DNA from: Actinomycetes bacterium
GTDB taxonomy: Bacteria; Actinomycetota; Actinomycetes; Mycobacteriales; Micromonosporaceae
Direction of reading: 5' to 3'
DNA: 20,498 nucleotides
Assembly (NCBI GenBank): GCA_023402505.1
Contig: JAEYGD010000236.1
Span: forward strand, 1-20,498
Positions within the stretch are counted from its first letter, which is position 1. Each line of letters begins with the position of its first letter. Of this stretch, positions 1 through 6,959 are shown one piece after another. The notes under the pieces are model-generated. The model saw only the letters and a list, made by a program, of their open reading frames with translations, was not told the origin of the DNA and made no database searches. The position numbers and the translations under genes are program-made.

Positions 1-117
1 TTTGTCGCCGGCGGGACGGTCGCGGTACGGGCCCCGCCCGACCCCACGCCCACGGGCGGGGGTCGGGGCGGAACCGGCCGGCGGTCGGGTCGGGCCGGGC
101 GCCGTGGTCAGGACCAC
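1..117 (-). CDS. Possible N-terminal fragment of a sugar ABC transporter permease
   Basis: An open frame starts at GTG (117) and leaves the left edge without a stop after 39 codons. A good ribosome binding site (GGAGAGGAG) sits about 7 bases upstream, and the start lies 28 bases after the stop of the sugar-binding lipoprotein gene. The visible peptide is Pro/Ala/Gly/Arg-rich and contains no membrane segment yet. That suits the cytoplasmic leader of many actinobacterial MalF/UgpA-type permeases but identifies nothing by itself. The call rests mainly on position, because CUT1 operons usually run binding protein, permease, permease. Against it, a strong hairpin (34-71) lies inside the frame, so this could instead be intergenic DNA with the permease starting beyond the edge. 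Confidence 0.35.
   Translation of the reverse strand, partial: MVLTTAPGPTRPPAGSAPTPARGRGVGRGPYRDRPAGDK
34..71 (-). terminator. Strong GC hairpin downstream of the binding-protein gene
   Basis: Bases 34-45 (CCGCCCGACCCC) pair with 59-71 (GGGGTCGGGGCGG) with one bulged G. Inside them, 47-51 (CGCCC) pairs with 54-58 (GGGCG). The structure is about 75 bases downstream of the lipoprotein stop on the transcribed (minus) strand. It has no T-run. In transporter operons such stem-loops often terminate partially or protect the abundant binding-protein mRNA. That role is inferred; the pairing is read directly. Confidence 0.4.
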
Positions 118-145
118 GAACGGGCTCCTCTCCGTACCTGCGGGA

Positions 146-1495
146 TCAGGCTATCGCGGCCTGGCAGGCGGCGAAGAACTGCTCCGCTGCCTGCGCGGGC
201 GTCGCCCGGCCGTACTGCGCGTTCTCGGCGGCCTTGATCAGCTCGGACTTGACCTTGCTGTGGCCCTTGAGCGGCACCTGGGGCGACTCGCCGAACTTCG
301 CGGCCAGGTCGGACTCGACCTGGATCGACTGCTTCATCGCCGGGTCGGTGACCTTGTCGCTGACCGCCTTGCGCAGGTCCAGGTTGGACGGCAGGCCTCG
401 GTCGGTGCCGAGCAGCGCGACCGCCTCCGGATCGTTGGCCAGGAAGTTGATCACGTCGACGGCGACGTCCTTGTGCTTGCTGCCCCGGAACACCGACCAG
501 TACATGGAGGCGCGGGCCCACTGGGCGCTCGGGTCGCCGGGGTACGCGACGACGCCCAACTCGTCCTTGGTGTTCTTCTTCAGCTCCGGCATCTGGTTGA
601 CCCAGACCCAGCTCGTCCCGGCCTTGCCGGTGACCACGAGCTGCTTGGTGATGTCGGTGGCGTTGCCCTCGTGGATGACGTCCGGGGTCGGGGTGGCGCC
701 CCGGTCCCGCGCGCCCTTCCACAGCTCGAACCACTTGGTCACGTCCTCGACGGTGAACCCGAGCTCGGAACCGGAGTAGAGGTCCTTGCCCTGCTGGCGC
801 AGCCACACCCACAGCGCCTTGTAGTCGGCGCTCGGGTCCTGCGTGCCGGGGACCTTGGTCTTCTTGCTGACCTGCTCGGCCCAGGCGATGTGGTCCTCCC
901 AGCTCATCCCCGTGGTCGGCTCGGGCAGGCCGTTGCTGGTCAGCAGGGTCTTGTTGTAGACCAGGCCCTGGGTGTTCTCCCCGGCGGCCAGGCCGGCGAG
1001 CTTGCCGTCGACGACGCCGTACTGCCAGAGGCTCTCCGGGAACTTCGAGACGTCCAGGTCGCCCGCGTCCTTGTACGACGTGAGGTCGAGCGTGGTGTTG
1101 CGGGCGGCGTACTCGGTCAGGTAGTTGTCGTCGATCTGGAAGATGTCCGGCGGGTTGCCGCCGGCGGTGAGGGTGGCCAGCTTGTCGAAGTAGCCCTGGT
1201 TGGCCTGCCAGGTCTTCTCGAACGTGACGTTGGGGTGCTTTTTCGTGTAGAGGGCGAGGGCCTCGTCGGTCAGCTTCGCCCGGGCCTCGCCGCCCCACCA
1301 GAAGATCGACAGTTTGACGGGTGCGTTCGGGTCGGACCCGGCGCCCTCGTCGGCACCGCAGGCCGCGGCGCCGAGGGCGAGGGGAAGGGCGACGGCCGCG
1401 GCGACGAGACCGCGGAACAACCGGCGGCGACGGACGCGGGTACGGTGAACGGGCACGGCCGGCGTGCCCGCGGTGGGGGATGTTGCGGGGTGCAT
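146..1495 (-). CDS. Extracellular solute-binding lipoprotein of a CUT1-type sugar ABC transporter
   Basis: This 449-residue protein is a family 1 periplasmic-type binding protein, the ligand receptor of a carbohydrate ABC importer tethered outside the membrane. The N-terminus has an Arg-rich stretch (RRRRLFRGL, which also fits an RRxF twin-arginine pattern), a hydrophobic segment at about 29-45 and a lipobox-like LGAAAC with Cys46 as the probable lipidated residue. The mature part has typical family phrases such as KLSIFWWGG and PPDIFQIDDNYL. Length matches the family. ATG at 1495 is preceded by AAGGAG, 9 bases away. The gene follows the LacI regulator by 19 bases, so both are probably co-transcribed. 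The substrate cannot be read from sequence. The divergent uronate genes and nearby pectate lyases suggest galacturonate, oligogalacturonides or other pectin sugars. Confidence 0.9.
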   Translation of the reverse strand: MHPATSPTAGTPAVPVHRTRVRRRRLFRGLVAAAVALPLALGAAACGADEGAGSDPNAPVKLSIFWWGGEARAKLTDEALALYTKKHPNVTFEKTWQANQGYFDKLATLTAGGNPPDIFQIDDNYLTEYAARNTTLDLTSYKDAGDLDVSKFPESLWQYGVVDGKLAGLAAGENTQGLVYNKTLLTSNGLPEPTTGMSWEDHIAWAEQVSKKTKVPGTQDPSADYKALWVWLRQQGKDLYSGSELGFTVEDVTKWFELWKGARDRGATPTPDVIHEGNATDITKQLVVTGKAGTSWVWVNQMPELKKNTKDELGVVAYPGDPSAQWARASMYWSVFRGSKHKDVAVDVINFLANDPEAVALLGTDRGLPSNLDLRKAVSDKVTDPAMKQSIQVESDLAAKFGESPQVPLKGHSKVKSELIKAAENAQYGRATPAQAAEQFFAACQAAIA

Positions 1496-1514
1496 GTGCG
1501 CTCACTCCTTGGCG

Positions 1515-2645
1515 TTAGGAGGCGACGACGCCACCGGTGGCCGCGGCTGGGCGACCCGGGCCCGCAGGGCGATGCGGGCCCGGGACAACCATCTGGGCGC
1601 CGGGGCGGTGCCGACCGTCAGCCGGCGCGGCTGCGGTCGAGTCGCGGATGACCAGTTCGGTCCGGAGCATTACCTGTGCGGTGGTACGACGGTCGTCGGT
1701 GGTGCCGCTCCGGCCGCCGCCACGGGGTCCCCGGGCGACGACGCTGTCGGTGGACAGGAGCATGTCGACGGCCGTCCGGCCGGCGGCCGCGGTCGGCGTG
1801 GCCACCGTCGTCAATTTGGGCCGGGTGAGCCGGCTCAGGGCGATGTCGTCGATGCCGACGACGCTGACGTCCTGCGGGACGCGCATCCCCAGGGCGTCGA
1901 GTCCTTCGATCAGGCCGATGGCCATCAGGTCGTTGTAGGCCAGCACGGCGGTGACCTCGTTGCGGCGTACCTGCTCGGCGAGCGCGCCGCCGCCGGTCTC
2001 GGTGGGCTGGTTGGGGCCGAGGACGGTCAGCTCGGCCCCGCCGGTGCGGGCGGCGGCGCCCGCCGCCCGGCGGATCTCGCGGCTGGTCCACGACCCGCGC
2101 GGCCCGCTGAGCAGCGCGAGCCGCCGGTGGCCCAGGGCGAGCAGGTGCTCCACCGCGGCGCGGGCACCCTGGCCGACGTCCATGGTGACGCACGGCAGGC
2201 CGGCGACCTGCCGGTTTATCACCACCAGCGGGACCTCCCGGCTGAGCTGCTCGATCAGGCTGTTGCTCATCCGGGGGCTGCACAGCAGCACCCCGTCGAC
2301 CTGCTTGGCGAGGGCGTGGACCAGTTCCTCCTCGGCGATCGGGTCCTCGTTGGTGTCGGCCACGAAGACGTGGTAGTCGCGTTGCCGGGCCTGGCTCTCG
2401 GCCGCCTTGATCAGCGGCGGGAAGAACGGGTTGGCGATGTCGGCGATGATCAGGCCCAGGTTGTGCGTGCGGCCGGTGATCAGGGCGCGGGCGGCCCGGT
2501 TGGGGCGGTAGCCGAGCTGCTCGGCGCACGCCAGCACCCGGCTGCGGGTCTCGGGGTTGACGAGGTGCGGCGCCGAGAACGTGCGGGAGACCGTGGAGAT
2601 GTGCACGCCGGAGGCCCGGGCGACGTCTCGGATGGTGGCTGGCAC
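1515..2645 (-). CDS. LacI-family transcriptional regulator
   Basis: From GTG at 2645 the protein is 376 residues. It starts MPATIRDVARASGVHISTVS, the LacI helix-turn-helix with hinge helix (YRPNRAARAL), followed by a periplasmic-binding-protein-like sensor core (HNLGLIIADIANPFF, VVGIDDIALSRLTRPKLTTV). GTG 2645 is preferred over the in-frame TTG at 2693. It has GAAGGGC six bases upstream, it gives the usual start just before the HTH, and the likely promoter places the transcript start downstream of 2693. The protein probably represses its own operon and the divergent uronate genes through the two operator-like sites, with a sugar acid as inducer (inferred). The core seems to end at RTELVIRDSTA. 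A further tail of about 37 residues (Pro/Gly/Ala-rich) is translated through a hairpin at 1555-1584, so a frameshift near 1620 may have removed the true stop. Confidence 0.92.
   Translation of the reverse strand: MPATIRDVARASGVHISTVSRTFSAPHLVNPETRSRVLACAEQLGYRPNRAARALITGRTHNLGLIIADIANPFFPPLIKAAESQARQRDYHVFVADTNEDPIAEEELVHALAKQVDGVLLCSPRMSNSLIEQLSREVPLVVINRQVAGLPCVTMDVGQGARAAVEHLLALGHRRLALLSGPRGSWTSREIRRAAGAAARTGGAELTVLGPNQPTETGGGALAEQVRRNEVTAVLAYNDLMAIGLIEGLDALGMRVPQDVSVVGIDDIALSRLTRPKLTTVATPTAAAGRTAVDMLLSTDSVVARGPRGGGRSGTTDDRRTTAQVMLRTELVIRDSTAAAPADGRHRPGAQMVVPGPHRPAGPGRPAAATGGVVAS
1555..1584 (-). terminator. Perfect 12-bp hairpin at the 3' end of the LacI gene
   Basis: CCCGGGCCCGCA (1555-1566) and TGCGGGCCCGGG (1573-1584) are exact reverse complements around a 6-base loop. 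The hairpin lies inside the annotated 3' end of the regulator and 60 bases before the lipoprotein start. It could be an attenuator between regulator and transporter. A hairpin this strong inside coding sequence is unusual and supports the idea that the real lacI stop is upstream of it. Confidence 0.5.
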
Positions 2646-2691
2646 GGCGGGCCCTTCGTCCAGTGTGGCTGGGGTCACGTCAGGTGCCGCC

Positions 2692-2721
2692 AATTAATGC
2701 AAACGGTTGTGCCGGTGTCAA
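2692..2721 (-). promoter_or_regulatory. Probable promoter of the LacI regulator / transporter operon
   Basis: On the minus strand TTGACA (2721-2716) and TTAATT (2697-2692) are separated by 18 bases, close to the vegetative sigma consensus. Transcription would start near 2685, leaving about a 40-base leader before GTG 2645. A TTG at 2693 would be upstream of the transcript, which decides the start codon of the regulator. Confidence 0.55.
2698..2711. promoter_or_regulatory. Imperfect LacI-type operator inside the regulator promoter
   Basis: TGCAAACGGTTGTG has the central CG and one perfect TGCAAA half-site typical of LacI-family operators; the other half is degenerate. It sits exactly between the -35 and -10 of the regulator's promoter, so binding would give autorepression. 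The TGCAAA half-site recurs in the better site at 2848-2865. Confidence 0.5.
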
Positions 2722-2815
2722 CGGTCGATGATTACGGTCGTGTTTCGACCGCGCTCCCACCATGTGCTCAAATGGGATGTAAAGCGGATCTATGACACTG
2801 GTTTGACATCGATCG

Positions 2816-2846
2816 TTGACGACGCCGGGCCTCACGTGGTTATTTC
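2816..2846 (+). promoter_or_regulatory. Possible promoter of the uronate catabolic operon
   Basis: TTGACG (2816-2821) is followed 17-19 bases later by an AT-rich GGTTATTTC (-10 region about 2839-2846), just ahead of the operator at 2848-2865. The -10 match is only moderate. A second TTGACA at 2803-2808 lacks a good partner at normal spacing. The TTG at 2816 is in frame with the downstream gene but would put the operator and RBS inside coding sequence, so it is better read as a -35 box. Confidence 0.4.
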
Positions 2847-2847
2847 G

Positions 2848-2865
2848 GCTGCAAACCTTTGCAGC
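2848..2865. promoter_or_regulatory. LacI-type operator upstream of the uronate operon
   Basis: GCTGCAAACCTTTGCAGC is a perfect 8-bp inverted repeat around a two-base centre, with the TGCAAA half-sites common to LacI-family operators. It lies right after the presumed -10 and 19 bases before the ATG at 2885, where a bound repressor would block transcription. The natural candidate to bind it is the divergently encoded LacI protein. Its centre is 152 bases from that of the weaker site at 2698-2711. Confidence 0.7.
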
Positions 2866-2884
2866 ATTCGGAGAGGTGGCCGCC

Positions 2885-4210
2885 ATGTCGTCCAGCACCG
2901 ATCGGGTCCGGCACGCCCTGGTGGGCACCGGGTCGCGGGCCGAGATGTTCGTGCGGGCCCTGGTGCGCGACCACGCGGACACCGCCGAGCTGGTGGCGTT
3001 CGCCGACGTCAACCAGGCGCGGATGGACGCGCACAACCGTTGGCTCGGCGAGCTGGGCCACCCGCCCGTGCCCACGTACCAGGCCGCGGAGCTGGCCGCC
3101 ATGCTCGCCAAGGAACGCGTCGACGTGCTCCTGGTGACCAGCGTCGACGACACGCACGCCGCGCACATCGAGACCGCGCTGCGGGCCGGCTGCGACGTGG
3201 TCAGCGAGAAGCCGATGACCGTCGACGTGGCCGGCTGCCGGCGCATCCTCGACGCGGTCGCCGAGACCGGCCGGCAGGTACGGGTGGCGTTCAACTACCG
3301 CTACAACCCACTGCACGAGCAGCTGCGCCGGCTGCTGGCCGACGGCGCGGTCGGCGAGATCGGGTCCGTGCACTTCGAGTGGCTGCTCGACGTCCGGCAC
3401 GGCGCGGACTACTTCCGGCGCTGGCACCGGGACCGGGCGCACTCCGGCGGGCTGATGGTGCACAAGGCCGGCCACCACTTCGACCTGGTCAACTGGTGGC
3501 TGGACGCGGTACCGGTGCAGGTGTACGCCGCCGGCCGGCTGTTCTTCTACGGCGAGGCCGGCGCCCGGCACGGCTACGCCCGCGACTACGAGCGCGCGCA
3601 CGGCTCCCCCGCCGCCGCCGACGACCCCTTCGCACTGCACCTGGCCGCCCATCCGAAGCTGCGCGAGCTGTACCTCGACGCCGAGGGCGAGGACGGCTAC
3701 CAGCGCGACCGCAACGTCTTCGCGCCCGGCGTGACCATCGAGGACGACATGGCGGTGCTGGTGCGCTACTCCACCGGCGCGACCATGACGTACCACCTCA
3801 CCGCCTACGCCCCCTACGAGGGCTACCGGGTGATGGTCAACGGCAGCCGGGGCCGAATCGAGCTGGAGGTGGTCGAGAGCGACCACGTCAGCCCGGCCGC
3901 GGCCGGCGCGCTGAAGGGCGCCGCCCTGCACGGCGACGAGGCGGCCGCCGAGGCCGGCGGGGCCACGCTCACCCTGCGCCCGTTCTGGGAGCCGCCCACC
4001 CGGATCCCCGTCGAGGGCCACACCCGCACCGGGCACGGCGGCGCCGACCTGCGCATGACGCGGGTGCTGCTCGGCGGCGCACCCGACCCGATGGGCCGCG
4101 CCGCGACCGCCCGTGACGGCGCCCTCGCCCTGCTCACCGGCCTCGCCGCCAACCGGTCCTTCACCACCGGCGCCCCGGTCCGGGTCGCCGACCTGCTCGA
4201 CCTTGCCTGA
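2885..4210 (+). CDS. Gfo/Idh/MocA-family oxidoreductase, first gene of the uronate operon
   Basis: This 441-residue NAD(P)-dependent sugar or sugar-acid dehydrogenase has an N-terminal Rossmann fold (HALVGTGSRAEMF, glycine motif at about 10-16), the family hallmark EKP at 108-110 (SEKPMTVDV) and a C-terminal catalytic domain with GGLMVHKAGHHFDLVNWW, which holds the usual Lys and His candidates. ATG at 2885 has GGAGAGG nine bases upstream. An in-frame TTG at 2816 was rejected because it precedes the operator and RBS. The gene leads a run of five same-strand genes and lies 28 bases before uxaC. An insertion at about residues 225-275 (GYARDYERAHGSP to DGYQRDRN) makes it longer than minimal family members. 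The substrate is unknown; a uronate, lactone or related pectin sugar is inferred from context. Confidence 0.88.
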   Translation: MSSSTDRVRHALVGTGSRAEMFVRALVRDHADTAELVAFADVNQARMDAHNRWLGELGHPPVPTYQAAELAAMLAKERVDVLLVTSVDDTHAAHIETALRAGCDVVSEKPMTVDVAGCRRILDAVAETGRQVRVAFNYRYNPLHEQLRRLLADGAVGEIGSVHFEWLLDVRHGADYFRRWHRDRAHSGGLMVHKAGHHFDLVNWWLDAVPVQVYAAGRLFFYGEAGARHGYARDYERAHGSPAAADDPFALHLAAHPKLRELYLDAEGEDGYQRDRNVFAPGVTIEDDMAVLVRYSTGATMTYHLTAYAPYEGYRVMVNGSRGRIELEVVESDHVSPAAAGALKGAALHGDEAAAEAGGATLTLRPFWEPPTRIPVEGHTRTGHGGADLRMTRVLLGGAPDPMGRAATARDGALALLTGLAANRSFTTGAPVRVADLLDLA

Positions 4211-4238
4211 GCCGCGACCCGCCCGAGGAGTCCCATCC

Positions 4239-5658
4239 GTGCCGACACCCGACCTGCTCTTCCCCGCCGACCCCGCGCAGCGGGCGGTGGCCCGCCGGCT
4301 GTACGCGCTGGCCGCACCGCAGCCGATCATCTCCCCGCACGGGCACGTGGATCCGGCGATCCTGGCCGAGGACCGGCCCTTCCCGGACCCGGCGCGCCTG
4401 CTGATCGTGCCCGACCACTACCTCACCCGGATGCTGCTCAGCCAGGGCGTCCCGCCGGCCGACCTGGGCGTTCCGACGGTGGACGGCAGCCCCACCGAGA
4501 CCGACGGGCGGGCGATCTGGCGCCGCTTCGCCGCGCACTGGCACCTGTTCCGGGGCACCCCGTCCCGGCTGTGGCTGGAGCAGACCTTCACCGACGTGTT
4601 CGGGGTGACCACCCCGCTGTCGCCGGCCACCGCCGACGCTGTCTACGACGAGCTGGCCGCGCGGCTGGCGGAACCGGCGTTCCGGCCCCGGGCCCTGTTC
4701 GAGCGGTTCGGCATCGAGGTGCTCGCCACCACCGAGTCGCCGCTGGACGACCTCGGGCAGCACGCGAAGCTCGCCGCCGACGGCTGGGGCGGGCCGGGCG
4801 GCCGGGTGATCACCACGTTCCGGCCGGACAACGTGGTCGACCTGGAGTTCGACGGCTGGGCGGCCAACGTGGACCGGCTCGCCGAGGTGTCCGGCGAGGA
4901 CACCGGCACGTACGCCGGGTTCCTGGCCGCGCTGCGGCAGCGCCGGGCGGCGTTCGTCGCGGCCGGCGCGACCTCCTCCGACCACGGCCACCCCACCGCC
5001 CGCACCCTGGACCTGAGTCCACGGGAGGCGGCGGAGCTCTACGACCGGGGCCGGCGCGGCGTCGCCGACGCGGCCGACGCCGAGGCGTTCCGGGCGCACA
5101 TGCTGCTCGAGTTCGCCCGCATGTCGCTCGACGACGGCCTGGTGATGCAGCTGCACCCCGCGCGGTCGCAACCACAACCGCTGGCTGTACGCGCGGCACG
5201 GCCGGGACGTCGGCGGTGACCTGCCGCAGGCCACCGAGTACCTGCACGCCCTCACCCCGCTGCTGGACGCGTACGGCAACGACCCCCGGCTGCGGGTGGT
5301 GCTCTACACGCTCGACGAGTACACGTTCACCCGCGAGCTGGCACCGCTGGCCGGCGGGTACGCGGCCGTCTACCTCGGCGCGCCCTGGTGGTTCCTGGAC
5401 TCGCCGGAGGTGCTGCGCCGGTTCCGGGAGTCGGTCACCGAGTCGGCCGGCTTCTACAACACGGCCGGTTTCGTCGACGACACCCGCGCGTTCTGTTCCA
5501 TCCCGGTACGCCACGACGTGGCCCGCCGGGTCGACGCCGCGTACCTCGCGCGCCTGGTCACCGAGCACCGGATGCCGGAGGACGAGGCCGCCGAGACGAT
5601 CGTCGACCTCGCCTACCGCCTGCCCAAGCGGGTCTTCCGGATCGGAGCGCCGGCATGA
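4239..5658 (+). pseudogene. uxaC: Glucuronate/uronate isomerase, frameshifted in this sequence
   Basis: UxaC, an amidohydrolase-superfamily enzyme, interconverts D-glucuronate/D-fructuronate and D-galacturonate/D-tagaturonate. The 5' part (GTG 4239, RBS GAGGAG) reads MPTPDLLFPADPAQRAV and has the N-terminal metal motif PHGHVDP. The 3' part reads RNHNRWLYARHGRD, FTRELAPLAGGYAAVYLGAP and FCSIPVRHDVARRVDAAYL, ending at TGA 5656-5658. The two parts are in different frames. After LHP (ending 5159) only seven bases, GCGCGGT (5160-5166), precede CGCAACCAC, whereas the family has HPGxxRNHN and would need nine. One missing base after CCCC and one after GTC would restore HPGAVRNHN and a normal protein of about 473 residues. 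Left as is, translation ends at 5219 and loses the C-terminal third. The next gene overlaps its stop by four bases (ATGA), which argues for a living operon and a sequencing error. The identification is firm; inactivation is doubtful. Confidence 0.88.
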
Positions 5659-6959
5659 GTGTCCGGATCACCGACGTGGACGTCCACGACGTCCGGTTCC
5701 CCACCGCAGCGGCCGGCGACGGCTCCGACGCGATCAACCGGGGCGACTACTCGGCGACCTACGTGGAGCTGCGCACCGACGCGGGTATGACCGGCGCCGG
5801 GTTCACCTTCACCAACGGCCGGGGCAACGAGATCACCTGCGCGGCGGTGCGGGCGCTGGCCCACCACGTCGCCGGGCGCACGGTCGAGGACGTCGTCGCC
5901 GACCCGGTCGGCTTCTGGCGTTCGCTCACCGCCGACGTGCAGCTGCGCTGGCTGGGCCCGGAGAAGGGCGTCATCCACATGGCCACCGGGGCGCTGGTCA
6001 ACGCGGTCTGGGACCTGCGGGCCCGGCTCGCCGGCAAACCGCTGTGGCGGCTGCTCGCCGACCTGCCTACCGACGAGCTCGTCGCCAGCGTCGACTTTCA
6101 CCACATCACCGACGCCCTCACCCCCGACGAGGCGGCGGCCATCCTCGACAAGGGGCTGGTCGGGCTGGACGAGCGGCACGCCGCGCTGGCCCGCGACGGC
6201 TTCCCGTCGTACACCACGTCGGTGGGGTGGCTGGGCTACCCGGACGACAAGGTCCGGGCGCTGACCCGCGAGGCGTACCGGCTCGGCTGGCGGGCGATGA
6301 AGATGAAGGTGGGCGGGCCGCCGGAGGACGACCTGCGGCGGGCCCGGATCATCCGCGCCGAGATCGGGCCCGACGCGCTGCTGATGATGGACGCCAACCA
6401 GGTCTGGGACGTCGACGAGGCGATCACCAACATGGCCGCCCTGGCCGAGGTGGACCCGTACTGGATCGAGGAGCCCACGCACGCCGACGACGTGCTCGGC
6501 CACGCCCGGATCGCGCGGGCCGTCACCGACCTCACCGGGGGCCGGTGCCGGGTCGCCACCGGCGAGGTCGCCGCCAACCGGGTCATCTTCAAGCAGTTGC
6601 TGCAGGCCGAGGCGATCGGGGTGATGCAGATCGACGCCTGCCGGGTCGGCGGCGTCAACGAGGTGCTCGCCGAGCTGCTGCTGGCCGCGAAGTTCGGGGT
6701 GCCGGTCTGCCCGCACGCGGGCGGCGTCGGCCTCTGCGAGTACGTCCAGCACCTCGCCGTCTTCGACCACCTGCGCGTGAGCACCAGCCTGGAGGGGCGG
6801 ATGATCGAGTACGTCGACCACCTGCACGAGCACTTCGTCGACCCGGTACGCACCCGCGGCGGCCGGTACCTGCTGCCCGAGGCGCCGGGGTACAGCGCCT
6901 TGATGAAGCCGGAGTCGGTCGCCACCTACCGCTTCCCGGACGGCCCGGCATGGCGGTGA
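5655..6959 (+). CDS. L-fuconate dehydratase-type enolase-superfamily sugar-acid dehydratase
   Basis: This 434-residue mandelate-racemase-subgroup enzyme removes water from an aldonate to give a 2-keto-3-deoxy acid. The N-terminal capping domain carries the FucD phrases GSDAINRGDYSATYVELRTD, FTFTNGRGNEI and LRWLGPEKGVIHMATGA. The barrel shows the catalytic set: K216xK218 (KMKVGG), Mg ligands D246 (DANQVW), E272 (WIEEP) and E304 (ATGEVAANR), and the general-base His354 (CPHAGGVGLCEYVQHL). ATG 5655 overlaps the uxaC stop by four bases, and its own end overlaps the next gene by ten bases, so translation is probably coupled. FucD enzymes classically act on L-fuconate but accept several other acid sugars. 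Between a uronate isomerase and a hexuronate reductase, altronate or mannonate is an inferred substrate and KDG the inferred product. The subfamily call is strong; the physiological substrate is open. Confidence 0.9.
   Translation: MSVRITDVDVHDVRFPTAAAGDGSDAINRGDYSATYVELRTDAGMTGAGFTFTNGRGNEITCAAVRALAHHVAGRTVEDVVADPVGFWRSLTADVQLRWLGPEKGVIHMATGALVNAVWDLRARLAGKPLWRLLADLPTDELVASVDFHHITDALTPDEAAAILDKGLVGLDERHAALARDGFPSYTTSVGWLGYPDDKVRALTREAYRLGWRAMKMKVGGPPEDDLRRARIIRAEIGPDALLMMDANQVWDVDEAITNMAALAEVDPYWIEEPTHADDVLGHARIARAVTDLTGGRCRVATGEVAANRVIFKQLLQAEAIGVMQIDACRVGGVNEVLAELLLAAKFGVPVCPHAGGVGLCEYVQHLAVFDHLRVSTSLEGRMIEYVDHLHEHFVDPVRTRGGRYLLPEAPGYSALMKPESVATYRFPDGPAWR

Noticed and set aside
108..1651. 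Long plus-strand and alternative-frame open frames opposite the binding-protein gene.
   Set aside because: Their products are low-complexity Arg/Gly/Val-rich without recognisable domains. The minus-strand lipoprotein explains the region.
2646..2693. TTG 2693 as the LacI start.
   Set aside because: It lies at the presumed -10 and upstream of the expected transcript start. GTG 2645 has an RBS and gives the normal LacI N-terminus.
2722..2751. CGGTCGA-N16-TCGACCG inverted repeat as another operator.
   Set aside because: Seven-base arms with a long gap are expected by chance at this GC content, and it has no link to the TGCAAA motif.
2816..2884. Upstream TTG start for the first oxidoreductase.
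   Set aside because: It has no RBS, would place the operator (2848-2865) and the real RBS (GGAGAGG) inside the gene, and is better read as a -35 box.
5151..5175. Programmed ribosomal frameshift in uxaC.
   Set aside because: There is no slippery heptamer or downstream pseudoknot, and the missing residues G and A/V of HPGAVRNHN would still be lost. Two base losses in G/C runs explain it better.
4571..6949. Continuous plus-strand frame of about 790 codons leading into the dehydrogenase gene, like a giant fusion protein.
   Set aside because: It is read through uxaC and the dehydratase in a third frame. Its product is Arg/Pro/Gly-rich with no domain until MAVTVGADRL at 6950. Long open shadows are normal at this GC content.
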